Source: Platerodrilus igneus (taxonomy: Eukaryota; Arthropoda; Insecta; Coleoptera; Lycidae). Taken from it: a DNA stretch of 64,000 nt. Position 1 is the stretch's first letter; every line of letters begins with the position of its first letter. The notes below the pieces were generated by a model. The model was not told the DNA's origin. It did not search any database and saw only the letters and a program-made list of their open reading frames with translations. Positions 23,024 to 34,463 of this stretch are shown here, piece after piece. Made by a program: the position numbers and the translations under genes. The DNA is taken from contig JARFIW010001178.1 in assembly GCA_036346225.1 (NCBI GenBank), positions 3,104,917 through 3,168,916 on the forward strand, in the 5' to 3' direction.

Positions 23024-24209
23024 CTAAGTTGCCTCTGGAATGGGGAGAGGGCACAATTTTACCACGGGTCTTTTAAATAGTCCCTGGGATGTTGCCACGG
23101 TAGCCACACGACCAACATTGTCCTTTCCATAATGCAACGTATGTATACGTCCCATTTTCCACTGTAATGGAGACACTTGAGTATCTTTAATCAACACCAA
23201 CGTTCCCACCATTAACGAATAATTAGCAGAAAACCATTTGGTTTTCTGTTGAAGTGTGCAGGTACTCCAAATACCACCGTTTCGAAATGATTGCTGAATA
23301 CGTTGAACCAGTTGCCAACGATTTAAGGAAGATAGTTTCAGATCTAAGACATTAGGGTCGGGAATGACAGACACTGGTTCTACGTTCAGAAAATGACCAG
23401 GACTTAAGAATGAAAAATCAGTGGGATCGTTACTCATTGGACATAAAGGTCTGGAGTTTAATATGGCTTCAATTTGAGCTAGAATGGTGTTAAATTCTTC
23501 GTCGAGAGAATTTGTTCGCCTACCACCTTCTTGAGATAGGACTTTACAGATTTTATCCCAGCTTCCCACATTCCCCAAAGTGAGGAGCCGACGGAGGATT
23601 AAAAACAAAGTGAATACCTTCCGTTTCAGATGACTGCTTCATATATTCGATTAGTTCCCGAGATGCTCCGATAAAATTTGTTCCACAGTCACTATGAATT
23701 TGCAAGCATTTACCTCTGCGTGCTACAAACCGCCGTAAAGCTGCAATAAAGGCCTCTTTAGATAGGTTTGATGCCAAGTCCAGATGTATCGCTTTTGTAC
23801 TAAGACAAACAAATAAACAAACATAGGCTTTCAATGATTTGGCACCTCTAATACGATTCATGGTGATAGAAAAGGGTCCACCGTAGCCTACCCCAGTATG
23901 TAGAAACGCTTTACCGGCAGTAAGTCTAGCGGGGGGCAAGTCGCCCATAGGAGGACATAGCGAAATAGGTTTTTGACGAAAACATCGAATACAAGAGTTT
24001 AGGCACTGTTGAATAGCCCTTTTTGCAGACAGAATCCAAAAATTTTGTACTAACAAGAAATGAGTAGTTCTAAGTCCAGGGTGTAAATATTTCGTATGGC
24101 AATCTCGAATAATGAGCTCTGTCACCCGGTGTGACCGAGGAAGTAGCAAAGGAAATTTTGTATCATAAGGTACGTCTGCATTTCGCAACCGGCCGCCCAC
24201 CCTTAACAA
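23024..24209 (-). pseudogene. BEL/Pao integrase
   Basis: Minus-strand order: H2C2-like zinc module (HLHPGLRTTHFLL shape, then CLNSCIRCFRQ), then FLHTGVGYGGPFSI, where the first catalytic Asp of the usual VDYxGPF is Gly, then LQIHSDCGTNFIGA with the second Asp kept, and FNPPSAPHFG. After a frameshift near 23580 comes the C-terminal module with LNSRPLCPMSNDPTDF, SPGHFL, PLQWKMGRIHTLH and RPVVKLCPLP. Loss of the Asp would abolish strand transfer. Confidence 0.88.
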
Positions 24210-24397
24210 CCCATCACTGTCAAGGAAAGGACTGAGAGGTCGAAGTTGTTTATTACTAAGTTTTCACTTTCGAATGATATCAATGTCCTGACTGAAAACT
24301 TGTTCTTGAACCCGTTTTATTAATAAATGAAGTGCATACTGTTCGGGGGAGACCAATAATTGTTCTAAGTTTCCAATACCCAAATTTGCACGAACTT

Positions 24398-25292
24398 TCA
24401 AGTACGAATGAACTGACAAATATATACCAGAATCCTGCATATTTTTCGCAAATCTGAAAATTGATTTACCATCGAGTCTACGAAATGATCTGCAACGTGT
24501 ATATTAAGGGATAAAGTTCTTTTTTCAATGTACATCTGAGTGTGATCTGTAAGAGTTGGTTCCATATGAGCAGGCCAATTCTCTTTAGGTAATAGTAACC
24601 ATGATGGAGCCGTCCACCACAAAGGATGATTAACAAGCTCAGCAGCTAATAATCCTCTTGATGCACAGTCAGCAGGATTATCCTGTGATTTAATATGATG
24701 CCACGATGATGGAGCCACTCGTTCTTGGATATGCGAGACACGATTGCTAATAAAGGTCTTCCAATTATACGACAAAGATCGAATCCATGCTAATGCTACT
24801 GTGGAATCTGACCACGCAAATGTATCGTCCAATACTAAATTATTTCTATACGTATTTTGCACATACTCGACCAAGTTCGACAACAACACTGCACCACACA
24901 ATTCTAATCGAGGTAATGATATACGATTGGTTGGTGCGACCTTAGATTTGGCACAGACCAATGATACTTGGATGTTCCTTTCTCATCGACACAGCGGAGA
25001 TAAACTGCTGCTGCATATCCAGCTTCCGATGCATCACAAAATGCATGAATTTGTACAGTTTGATGGTTATCGCAAAGAATCCGTCGAGGAATTTCAATTT
25101 TCAATAACTCGGTAATTGTTGAAGATACAGATTCCATTTTAAAACAATTTGTTGGGGAGGAAGTTCATCCCAACCAATTCCTAATATCCATACAGATTGA
25201 ATCAAATGTTTTGCGAAGAAGACCAATGGTGATAATAACCCCAGAGGATCAAAGATCCTTGCAATTTCGAAACCATATTCCTTTTGGTACAA
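24398..25292 (-). pseudogene. BEL/Pao RNase H region
   Basis: Reads IARIFDPLGLLSPL, the tether typical of BEL/Pao pol. Then comes HAFCDASEAGYAAAVYLR, with the RNase H catalytic aspartate in FCDAS, then LPRLELCGAVLLSNLV and FAWSDSTVALAWIR, with D in WSDS, then NPADCASRGLLAAEL. The pieces lie in three overlapping frames, so at least two frameshifts occur. Confidence 0.85.
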
Positions 25293-25375
25293 GGCCGATC
25301 AACGATATTAAGATTGTAAACAACACATCACTCAATGGTTGCCATTGCAGTCCTAAAATTTTTGAGACGTATTGT

Positions 25376-26464
25376 TTACCTCTTCAAACAAAATGCTTGC
25401 TGATACCGAACGGAATCAGGTAAATGGCCAATGACACTTGGCACGTTGCTATTCCACTTTCGCAACATAAAACCACCTGATTGGCAAATTTGGTTTAATT
25501 CATACACGAGTCGTTTGCCATCCTCTATCAAATCACACCCTGTAATCAAATCATCCACGACGTATCCGACGCTAAAATCTTGGAAGCAATAGGAAAACGT
25601 AACGATTGACTTTTGCAAGTTCCTGAATTACACGCATGGCTAGAAATGGTGATGATGTGATGCCGTATGTAACAGTGTTTAGCTGATAATCGATAACAGA
25701 CTCCGAGGACTTAAATCTCCAAACTATCGTTGATAGTCTCGATGGCTAGTAGAAATAAGAATCTGTCTATACATTTGCTTAATGTCCGCAGTTAAAACTA
25801 CAGAATGTAAACGAAAGTGTAATAACAACTCCATGATATCCTTTTGAAGAGGGGGACCTGCGAGTAAATGATCATTTAAAGACCCTCCACTTTGAGCGCT
25901 GGCTGAAGCATCAAATACGACACGAAGTTTTGTAGTTGTACTGTCTGATTTGAACACGGCGTGATGTGGTATGTAATATACCGGCGATAATGTAGACGAT
26001 CGAGTTGAATCCGATACAATACGAGACATGTGACCACTATCGATATAATCCTGCATAAATTCTCTGTACGAATTATACAGTTGAGGATTTATTTTCAAAC
26101 GGCATTCTAGTGAAAGAAATCTTCGAAGTGCTATTTCCCGAGAGCCAGCAAATAGCGGTTCAGGACCATTGAAAGGTAACAAAACAATAAAACGACCGGT
26201 GTCATCCTGCTTGTGAGTGTCCACAAAATGCCTTTCACAAACTTCCGCATGAGGAGATAATTTGTTAGAATCTGGAATATTTTCCAGTTCCCAAAATCGA
26301 GTAATGTTAGCATCTTCTACAAGTGCAGCTAATGATATACGAGATGTAACAGAAGAAAGAACCTTCCCTGTTAATATCCACCCAAAGGTAGTGTGAATTG
26401 CCACGGGTTCTTCTGGTGACCCAATGCGAGTTGCGTTTAATAAAACGCGCGAACAAATCCGCAC
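25376..26464 (-). pseudogene. BEL/Pao reverse transcriptase
   Basis: The fingers/palm region begins ATRIGSPEEPVAIHTTFGWI. KLRVVFDASAS and LNDHLLAGPPLQ follow, then VVLTADIKQMYRQI with the first catalytic aspartate. After a frameshift at ~25725 come TYGITSSPFLAMRVIQELA and the active site, here GYVVDDLITG (~25543-25570): the usual YVDD with an extra V. DD is present, but the frame is broken. Confidence 0.88.
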
Positions 26465-26876
26465 CTAACAATAAATCGATATGGCTAGGTTTGTCCAAGT
26501 CCGAATCTGCTAAATCTAATCCAACTATGTGAGGCCAACTATTTGGTGAGATCCTTGATGAAGGAAGGATTCCACAAATGTCTGGTAAAACAAAACAATC
26601 AATGCTGTACTCTGGAACAGTTTTACCTTGAGGACTAATTTTACACGATACTTGACCATACGCATGGGAAGCAGATAGACCTAAGCCTTCAACCTTCATT
26701 GAAATATTCGATTTTCTTAAACCTAAGCGTCGACAACACTTATCAGTCATGAAATTTTCCATTGATGCACTATCTACAAGTGCTCTTACTGTCTGAACTT
26801 TACCAAACCCATCTGTAATTGAAATTCTTGCGGTGCCTAATAACGTCATTGTGTTGGACGATCTAGATGATAACAA
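26307..26876 (-). pseudogene. BEL/Pao aspartyl protease
   Basis: Encodes TLLGTARISITDGFGKVQ then VRALVDSASMENFMT, the retropepsin active-site region with DSAS in place of DSGS/DTGA, then LLLGADLFARFI near the end. It lies between the gag zinc knuckles and the RT as expected, in its own frame. Confidence 0.78.
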
Positions 26877-28183
26877 CGTACTTGTAGTAGTGTTGCAGGT
26901 GGGTTCGGAAGTTGATCTGTTGCCTGAGTGATTGCAGGTTTCTGTGCAACTGTAGGGTTTTCAAAGTGCAATAAAGTATGATGACCCTTGCACACTTTTT
27001 ACAAACAAGTTTGGAAGAGCAGCGTGTAACCATATGAGAGTTGCGAAGACAATTAATGCGTAAGTGTTTGTCTTTAACAAAGTTATAACGGTCTTGTGGC
27101 GATTTATTCAAAAACCTTTCACATTGGTATAAGTTATGAGTACCACTGCAAAGACTGCATTTCTGAGTGAATGAAGTTGTTACGAATGACTTTCGAACTT
27201 GGGGTTTTGAATATTCAAAGGAACGTTTAGAAGGTACACTAGATGATATGGTTTGTTTAATGGACGTATTAAATTTGGACGGTGTATCGGAAACAACCAT
27301 ATTGCTAATTTCTAATGCCTTGCAATGTTTTTCTAGAAATAATTTTAATTGATCATAAGATGGAATGTCTGATATATTTTCTAACTCAAATGTTTTCAAA
27401 AGATTTGTATCTACTTTTTTTGATAACAAATTAAACAATACGAAGTCGAGCAAATCAATCTTAGTTTGACGTAAGCTTGACAGATTTTCCGTAAAGCAAT
27501 TCTCTTAAATCTGTATGTGAATTAAATTTTGCTTTTGGTGACGATTCTAAAGCATTCCAATGCGTGTTTGCAATTAAACGTTTTGAATTAAACCTCTCCA
27601 CAATAATTGAATAAGCTAGCATATAATTATTATTCGAAATTTGCAAATGTTTAATGAGTTCTCTAGACTTAAAATCCAACGCATCAATTAAAAAATAGAA
27701 CTTTTCGATCGGTAGCAATTGATTATTTTCATGAACTAAATTATTAAAAAATTGAATAAACTCTTGAAAATGTTCTATTTTTCCAGAAAATTTTTTCATT
27801 TCTATACGAGGAAGTCGAATATTGCTACACGAGTTGATGCCAGTAATATTTGCAGTCAAGCCTTTTTCAGCAGTGGATATATTATCAAGTTGCGCTTTAA
27901 TAATTTTAATGGTTAACAAAGACCTATCTATTTCAATTCTTAGTGTTGTAATTTCATTTAATAATTCCGAGTTGTCCTCATCCAAGATGCACGTTTTATA
28001 AGCAGTATCTACATCGTTTTTGATATCAAAGGCGCTTTCCGCCATAATATTAACAGAAATACAATTGCCTTTAATATGCTCCAATTTATATATCGCATCA
28101 GATACATCAGATAATCTATCGAGTGCGGCCTTCAAATCTACAATTAGCCTATCGGATGAAATATGTGCCATCCTAACGAACAA
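26863..28183 (-). pseudogene. BEL/Pao gag with zinc knuckles
   Basis: The N-terminal part (27461-28183) is alpha-helical, with LPRIEMKKFSGKIEHFQEFI and SNNNYMLAYSIIVERFNSKR, the hallmark of insect BEL Gag. After a frameshift at ~27460 come the downstream helix bundle, then CSLCSGTHNLYQCERF and CLRNSHMVTRCSSKLVCKKC, cysteine-histidine knuckles. A run of stops leads to the protease. Confidence 0.85.
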
Positions 28184-28712
28184 GGTTACTAATGTCGATT
28201 TTATATTGATTTCAGCTACAAAAACGAAGGGTTTTGTTCACCTAATAATAGGATATACCAAGGGTAATGTTGAACTACCTGTTAAGCAAAGAATTTTTAC
28301 TACAAGGTGCTTAACGGGAGCTTGCAAGTTTCAATCTAACAATGAGCAAAGGGTTATTCTACCCGGTTTTACAAATACCTGAATTCTCTAGCGAACTTGA
28401 ATTACAAGTTTAAAATAACTGTACTGCTTAAACACCTTTTCTGACCACACATTCTTACGCTACAGTATCCCTAAAATTTACAAAGATTTGTCATTTTTAA
28501 GGCTTTATAAGATTCTGTATCAGTACAAAATTTCAAATTTAATGCGAAATTGCATCTACTATAAGTTAGTTTAAACAATTGACTATGATACTGGTGGTGT
28601 GACTACACTTTTCTTCTAAATGCGGTCAACCCTAATTTAAGCGAAGAGCAATTAACAATGTAGTTAAAATGAATGCCAAAATGCCAATAATAAACCAATT
28701 AATAAGCAAAAT

Positions 28713-28730
28713 ATCCGGCTCGAAGGACCA
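28713..28730 (-). promoter_or_regulatory. Primer-binding site, tRNA-Tyr
   Basis: The plus strand reads ATCCGGCTCGAAGGACCA, which equals the 3' end of insect tRNA-Tyr(GUA) including CCA, as recalled. It lies three bases inside the 5' LTR of the BEL element. Minus-strand priming from tRNA-Tyr is therefore inferred. Confidence 0.82.
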
Positions 28731-28733
28731 AAA

Positions 28734-29104
28734 TGTTAATCAAAATGTTAATTTGCATTTACAATCACACAAAGGAAATGATAATTTAAAGGAATATATC
28801 ACCTACCTTTCACTGGTTGTAGTGGTTGATTGTACTTGCACTGCTATCAGATAATTATGGACTGTATAGTGTTCACTAATTGTTGCTAATTACTGATGCT
28901 CGATGCACCGAACTAAATCACGAACCAAAGACAAGCGAGAACGAAGTTGAATAGTCGTCCACTCGTAAATTACCAACACTTTTATGTCGTTGCACTAAAG
29001 GTAGGGATAATGGAGGGGTTCTAGCTGGGGAATAGTTTAAGGACTTAAATTAATTGTGATTGGCATAATACAACTACAAACAAAAGACTTATAAAGCCTT
29101 AACA
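28734..29104 (-). repeat. BEL/Pao 5' LTR
   Basis: 371 bp, same termini as the copy at 22538-22906. It abuts the ATTTA duplication at 29105-29109. Confidence 0.9.
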
Positions 29105-31025
29105 ATTTATACAGATCAAATTTTGACTCATTAATTTTATATTACACCAAATCAAAGTTCATTTAAATATTACAATTATCTTTATAAATACCTGGTTATC
29201 TAGAATTCAATTGAGTAGAAGGATCGTCGACCTCGATCAGTTGGATGACATGTTGCAATAACCCTGAACGATAACAGCGTGTTGTTGAACTTGACTTTTA
29301 TAAACGATGTGCTTTTGGTGATAAGAAAATACCTTTAAGACCAATATTAATTTAAGGACAATAAACTTCAATTAATTTTATGTACAGAAATAACTTTTTG
29401 GATTATTTCTTAGCGCTAGTTACTGACCTTTTGCTGAGCTATTTAAATTATGCGTTACCCTCCGTGAATTCCAACGGCAGTGACTTTGGACATACAAAAT
29501 GCAGTGGAACACCATTAAATTCTTAAGAACAACTACCATTAGGAAGCGAATAAAATGAAACAATACTAAGCTCTTGCAAACGATCTTGAAGAGCGTAATC
29601 GCTTTCAAATAAATTTTACCCGTACCTAATTTATTCGTCCATAGCTTATATATAAAATGAATTGAAATTTAAAAAACGTCTTTCATTAATTCTCCAAAAT
29701 CTTACCAGGTACAGGAATATGAACGAAGCACTTAAAATCACTAAGATTTTTAGTTGAGCTCGCCTTATTGCAAGTTTAGTTGCAAAAGAATAACTTGGGC
29801 AGTTCGACATTCTGACTGTTCAATTTCTTAAATTAAAAAGGGAAGAGGAAAGTGTGTCTGGCCTGACCACTCTATTTGAACCCCTACTACATGACCTAGC
29901 GTGATGCTGGAAACGCCCACCATGCTCGCAATCAAATCAAGTGTTTAAAGTTGCCTAAATCTTAATTAATTCGTAACGTATATTGATTATGTTACACAGA
30001 ATCAATAGCAGTGGTACCATTACTGTAATTTTACGACAAACAATGAAAAGTAGCGACATCATATTAAATCAAATTATTGGGCAAGCTGGAATCTGAACAG
30101 TATTATATTTCAATGTTATCTTTGTTAAATATTTGTGATGCATTTGACATTTTATTTATGTGTAATTGTTTTATTTCAGCATATTAATCACATTAACAAC
30201 TGCACTGCTCACATCTTGGTTTAACTTAATAATATGTTTGTTGTTTTGTTTATCCTATTATCTGACCTATGTTCCTATATAACTAACTAGTATTTAACGT
30301 TTGTGATAATTATTGTGATGTAATTAAATTGAACCTCTGGTATGATCGACCATCTCGTTCCTTTCGCGTTTGCATTTATGACTATGTTGGAGATACTTTA
30401 TTAAATAATAAGCGCCTTTTTAACTATGCGCAATAATACCATAAGTTCATGTCAGCGATTCATGTTGTATTGTCCATGTACTTGTAGTTGTACTCTTGCA
30501 AATAATAGGAAATCGGCTAGGTAAATGCTGTAGTTTTATTTCAAACCTTCCCGCCTTAACGCCATCTTCTCAGTGTGAATTTGGGTTACATTGTTTCAAC
30601 ACAACAAAGGAGTCGCAGAGCTACTGCCACTAGATGTTAGATCATGGAGCCTGGTGTGCCGTTTATAGAGAGCATTTGGGTCAGCCTTCAAGTCGGTTAC
30701 ACTACAATACATAACACAAATCTAACTTAATTGTTAGAAATAAAGTTAGAAAACTTTGATTTGTTAGCCAATGTTGTCAGTTTGAGACATACTGTTTAAG
30801 CTTTCAATAATATTTATTGATTTTTGCTTCATTTTGCTAATATTATATAAATACACAGGGTCAAATAAATGTTGACCGTTTGCTAAATCTGCAGAGAACA
30901 AGCCAGTCGTGACAAAACCACTCAAAAGTTTTGAAAAGTGATGGATTTTTGTAGAATATAATTCGGTAGTTTTAAAAATTGTTCTTTGGTTAACCCAGAA
31001 GTTGTAATACCTACTTGCTTTTTTC
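29105..31025. other. Unassigned stretch between BEL and LINE
   Basis: No repeat or gene recognised. A 90-codon minus-strand frame at 30764-31033 matches nothing I know and reaches the LINE tail. Confidence 0.5.
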
Positions 31026-32245
31026 ATGCTCAAATCAAATCAAATCACTTTATTGGTTTTATACCAAAAGGGATAGAATTCAGCATGGCTGATTTTAGAT
31101 TCCACCCTTAGCAATATATGAAAATAATAAATATAAAATACAAAATATACGATTATATACATAATACAATAAACATCTAGGATAGTCAAAGACAGTTGCT
31201 GCTACCTTATTAATTAATACATCATAAAATTTTAGCCTAAATATATTTTTATTATTAGTCTCGGCAAATAGTGTTCTATATTTGTTTATTAAAACATGTA
31301 CTATATAATCATAACATGATTCAAATTTCTTTGTTGAGTGTTGCAGAATGCTAAAAAATTTGTATTTCGTAGGTTAATGCTATGCTGAGTAGCTCTGATT
31401 TGTATAGCTTCAAACAGGTAGTTTGGTCTACATTTGGCTAATATAGCATATATGTACACAGCGAAAAGGAGTTCTGCATGTTTATCATATTTAAGTATAC
31501 TCTTAGAATTATAGTATGGTGTTATATGTTGCTTACGTTCAATATTATATGAATATCTAAAACGTACATTCTGAAGTACTTGTATTCTTTGCCTTAAGTA
31601 GCCTGCTAAAAATTTATAGTAAACTACACTACAGTAATATCTATATGACACAACACAACACTATTACATAAGTTCCATTTAATGTTTGAGCTTAACAGAA
31701 ATTTGTATCTGTAAAGGGTACGCATTTTACTATAACACAAACCTATTCTTTTGTTGATATGTTTTTCAAACGTAAGATGCTTGTCGAGAGAAAGGCCTAA
31801 ATATTTAACACAGTCAGCAAATGTCACTACTTTATCATTTATTTTGATATCTAGAGACTTTTGCACTTCAGATTTAACATGGTTTGTCTGTGAACCAACG
31901 AGTAATGCAAGAGTTTTGTTAGCATTAAGGATAAGACCGTTGTCATGTACCCATTTATCCACTGCAACAAGATTTTCATTCAGTTTTACTATTGCATCAT
32001 CGACAAGTGAAACATTACTAGAAACATAAAGTAGGATATCATCTGCATACATATGATATTTGCATTCTAGTGATAGTATTTCTGGAAAATCTGACGTAAA
32101 AATAGCAAAAAGTAGAGGGCCCAATATACTATACTGTGAAACACCTCGTGAAACACAGCGGAACTGGGACTGTTGTCCATGTAGTTTAACTGATTGCTGT
32201 CTGTCACTCAAGTAGTCTTTAAACCAATCTGCTGTAATGTTATCG

Positions 32246-32545
32246 CGGCGGCTCCGTGGCATAGTGGTATGTGTGTGACTACTACGCCCAAGGTCCCGGG
32301 TTCGAATCCCGACACGGTCCGCTTGAAAAATGTTAGGCGAGCATTTTTCACAAAAATACACCCTCGTTCGGATAAGAGGTAAAATGGAGGTCCCGTGTGT
32401 GAGTGTTGTCACGCACGTTAAAGATCCCTACCTTGCTTGGAACAGCAAGGGTTCGGCAAAATTCCAAATTTTCCAGGTAAAAAAAAACTCGCTTCCTGGC
32501 CAATGTAGTACCTTCGGGTGGAGCATTGGAAAATCACATGTAATG
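32246..32545 (+). mobile_element. tRNA-derived SINE, unit 1
   Basis: A 300-bp unit with a tRNA-like head. The box A match is TGGCATAGTGG (32257-32267) and the box B match is GGTTCGAATCC (32299-32309). A body containing GCACGTTAAAGATCCC (32413-32428) follows, then a short (TAATG)n tail. It is flanked by the 11-bp duplication TAATGTTATCG (32235-32245 and 32546-32556). GCACGTTAAAGATCCC recalls the conserved Nin-DC domain of metazoan SINEs; that link is from memory. Confidence 0.82.
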
Positions 32546-32556
32546 TAATGTTATCG

Positions 32557-32803
32557 CTCGGATCCCGACACGGTCCGCTTGAAAAATGTTAGGCTAGCAT
32601 TTTTCACAAAAATACACCCTCGTTCGGATGAGAGGTAAAATGGAGGTCCCGTGTGTGAGTGTTGTCATGCACTTTAAATATCCCTACCTTGCTTGGAACA
32701 GCAAGGGTTCGGCAAAATTCCAAATTTTCCAGGTAAAAAAAAAACTCGCTTCCTGGCCAATGTAGTACCTTCGGGTGGAGCATTGGAAAAATCAAATGTA
32801 ATG
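32557..32803 (+). mobile_element. SINE unit 2, 5'-truncated
   Basis: A second copy of the same SINE, truncated within box B (starts CTCGGATCCCGACACGG) and very similar to unit 1 thereafter. It is followed by TAATATTATCG (32804-32814), the original LINE target with one difference from the duplicated copies. The LINE reading frame resumes directly after, so both units lie in a single target. Confidence 0.82.
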
Positions 32804-34463
32804 TAATATTATCGCAACCATAGAAACGAAGCTTAGCAACAAGTAGGTTATGATTGATTAAGTCAAATGCCTTACTGAAGTCTAGAAATAATAGACAAAC
32901 AATATTTGATGCGTCAATTGAGCATGTAAGATTATTAACAACCTTACTTAGTGCAGTTGCTGTGCTATAGCCAGTGCGAAATCCAGATTGGAATGTGGGT
33001 AATAAGTTCCATTTGGATATGTGTTCAATTAGTTGTGTGTAAACTATGTGTTCCATAACCTTTGACATAATAGGCAATATACTAATTGGGCGTAAATCAG
33101 CATATGTAGTAGCCAGAGGTTTTTTAGCAATTGGAGTGATAGTTGAATATTTCCAAGCTATAGGGAATTTGCCTGATTCTAATGATACATTTATAATATG
33201 TGTTAAAACATTAATAATGAAGGGCATTACCAACACTAATGTTTTCTTATTTATGCCATCAAATCCTTGAGCATTAGACCTGATCTTCAAGATTGATTTC
33301 TCTGCCACATTTACATTTACTGGTTGTAGAATGAATGGCCTATTTATAGCTTTGTGAATGTTTTGATTGTAAAAGTTTATTTGATGACTTGGTATTGATC
33401 GATCTGGGATGGATTCAATAAAGAATTCGTTGACTTTATCAGGATTTTGAATTTCATTTGAAATTTGGGTTTTCGTTTTTGAATGTATTTGACATCTATC
33501 AAACATATTCCATAGCTGCTTAGGATTGCTAATATTATTTCTGCGTTGGTATTCAAGATATGCTTTTTTTCATTCCTTATCGCTGTTGTGATAATGTTTT
33601 TTAGGTCTTTATAAAAGCGAAGCTTAGTATTGTTCTTAGTCTTAATATACTTGCTATATTCCGAATGCTGTAGATGTATCATCAGTCTGATGGTGGGCGT
33701 TATGTATGGTGGGGTTTTTCTTTTTTATATAAGCTTTACGTATTAGAGCATGTTCATTAAATAATAATGTTATGGCATTATTAAGATAATTGACTTTATC
33801 ATTGAGGTCTGGTAATGATCTTATTAAATCCCACTGAATGTGACTAGCATCATAATTAAAGTTATTCATATTAAAGTTCTTAAAACATCTGTATGTGAAG
33901 CTGTATAGCGCATGTTTGCGTACGTTTAAATCAAATGTACAAAGTACTGCTCTGTGATCAGTCATGTGATAGAGATCGATAGTTTCACATATCATATTGA
34001 TTTGAGGACTGGCACATACTATATCAATTAATGTTGATGTAGCTTCAGTAATTCGTGTTGGATCCTTCACATGTTGTGTAAGATTGAAAATGTTCAGCAG
34101 TGAACTTAATTTTTTACACCTTGTGTCATGTTGGATGAAGTCAAGATTTACATCCCCAATAAGAATGATATCATCATATGTTGTACAAACATGTAAAAGA
34201 ACTAGTTCAAGATCATTTAAACATTCCAATGTTGTACTCGGTGGTCTATAAATAAGTCCTGCTGCTATGTTATGTTTGTTGGTTTTAATGCTAATCCATA
34301 ATTGTTCTAACAGAGGATGTTCGACATAATTTATATCCAATGCTTTATGCGCCAGACTGCTGGCAATATACCAGCATAATCCCCCACCTATAGTTGGGCG
34401 ATCATTCCTTATCAAATTGTAACCTGCAATGTTAATCAATGCAGATGGAAAGTTACTTGAGAG

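Larger units (their letters stand above)
22538..29104 (-). mobile_element. Structurally complete BEL/Pao LTR retrotransposon
   Basis: 6567 bp on the minus strand. LTRs of ~370 bp at 22538-22906 and 28734-29104 differ at about seven sites (~98% identical). It is flanked by a 5-bp duplication ATTTA on both sides (22533-22537 and 29105-29109). Internal order on the minus strand is primer site, gag, protease, RT, RNase H and integrase, all BEL/Pao type. Frameshifts and stops break the reading frame at least six times, and an integrase catalytic residue is lost, so this copy is not autonomous. Confidence 0.93.

Noticed and set aside
30764..31033. 90-codon minus-strand frame before the LINE tail
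   Set aside because: No homology recognised; could be LINE flank or unknown; not supported as a gene.
32246..32325. Possible tRNA gene (box A and box B present)
   Set aside because: It is the head of a SINE: a conserved non-tRNA body and tail follow, target duplications flank the unit, and a second truncated copy lies next to it.
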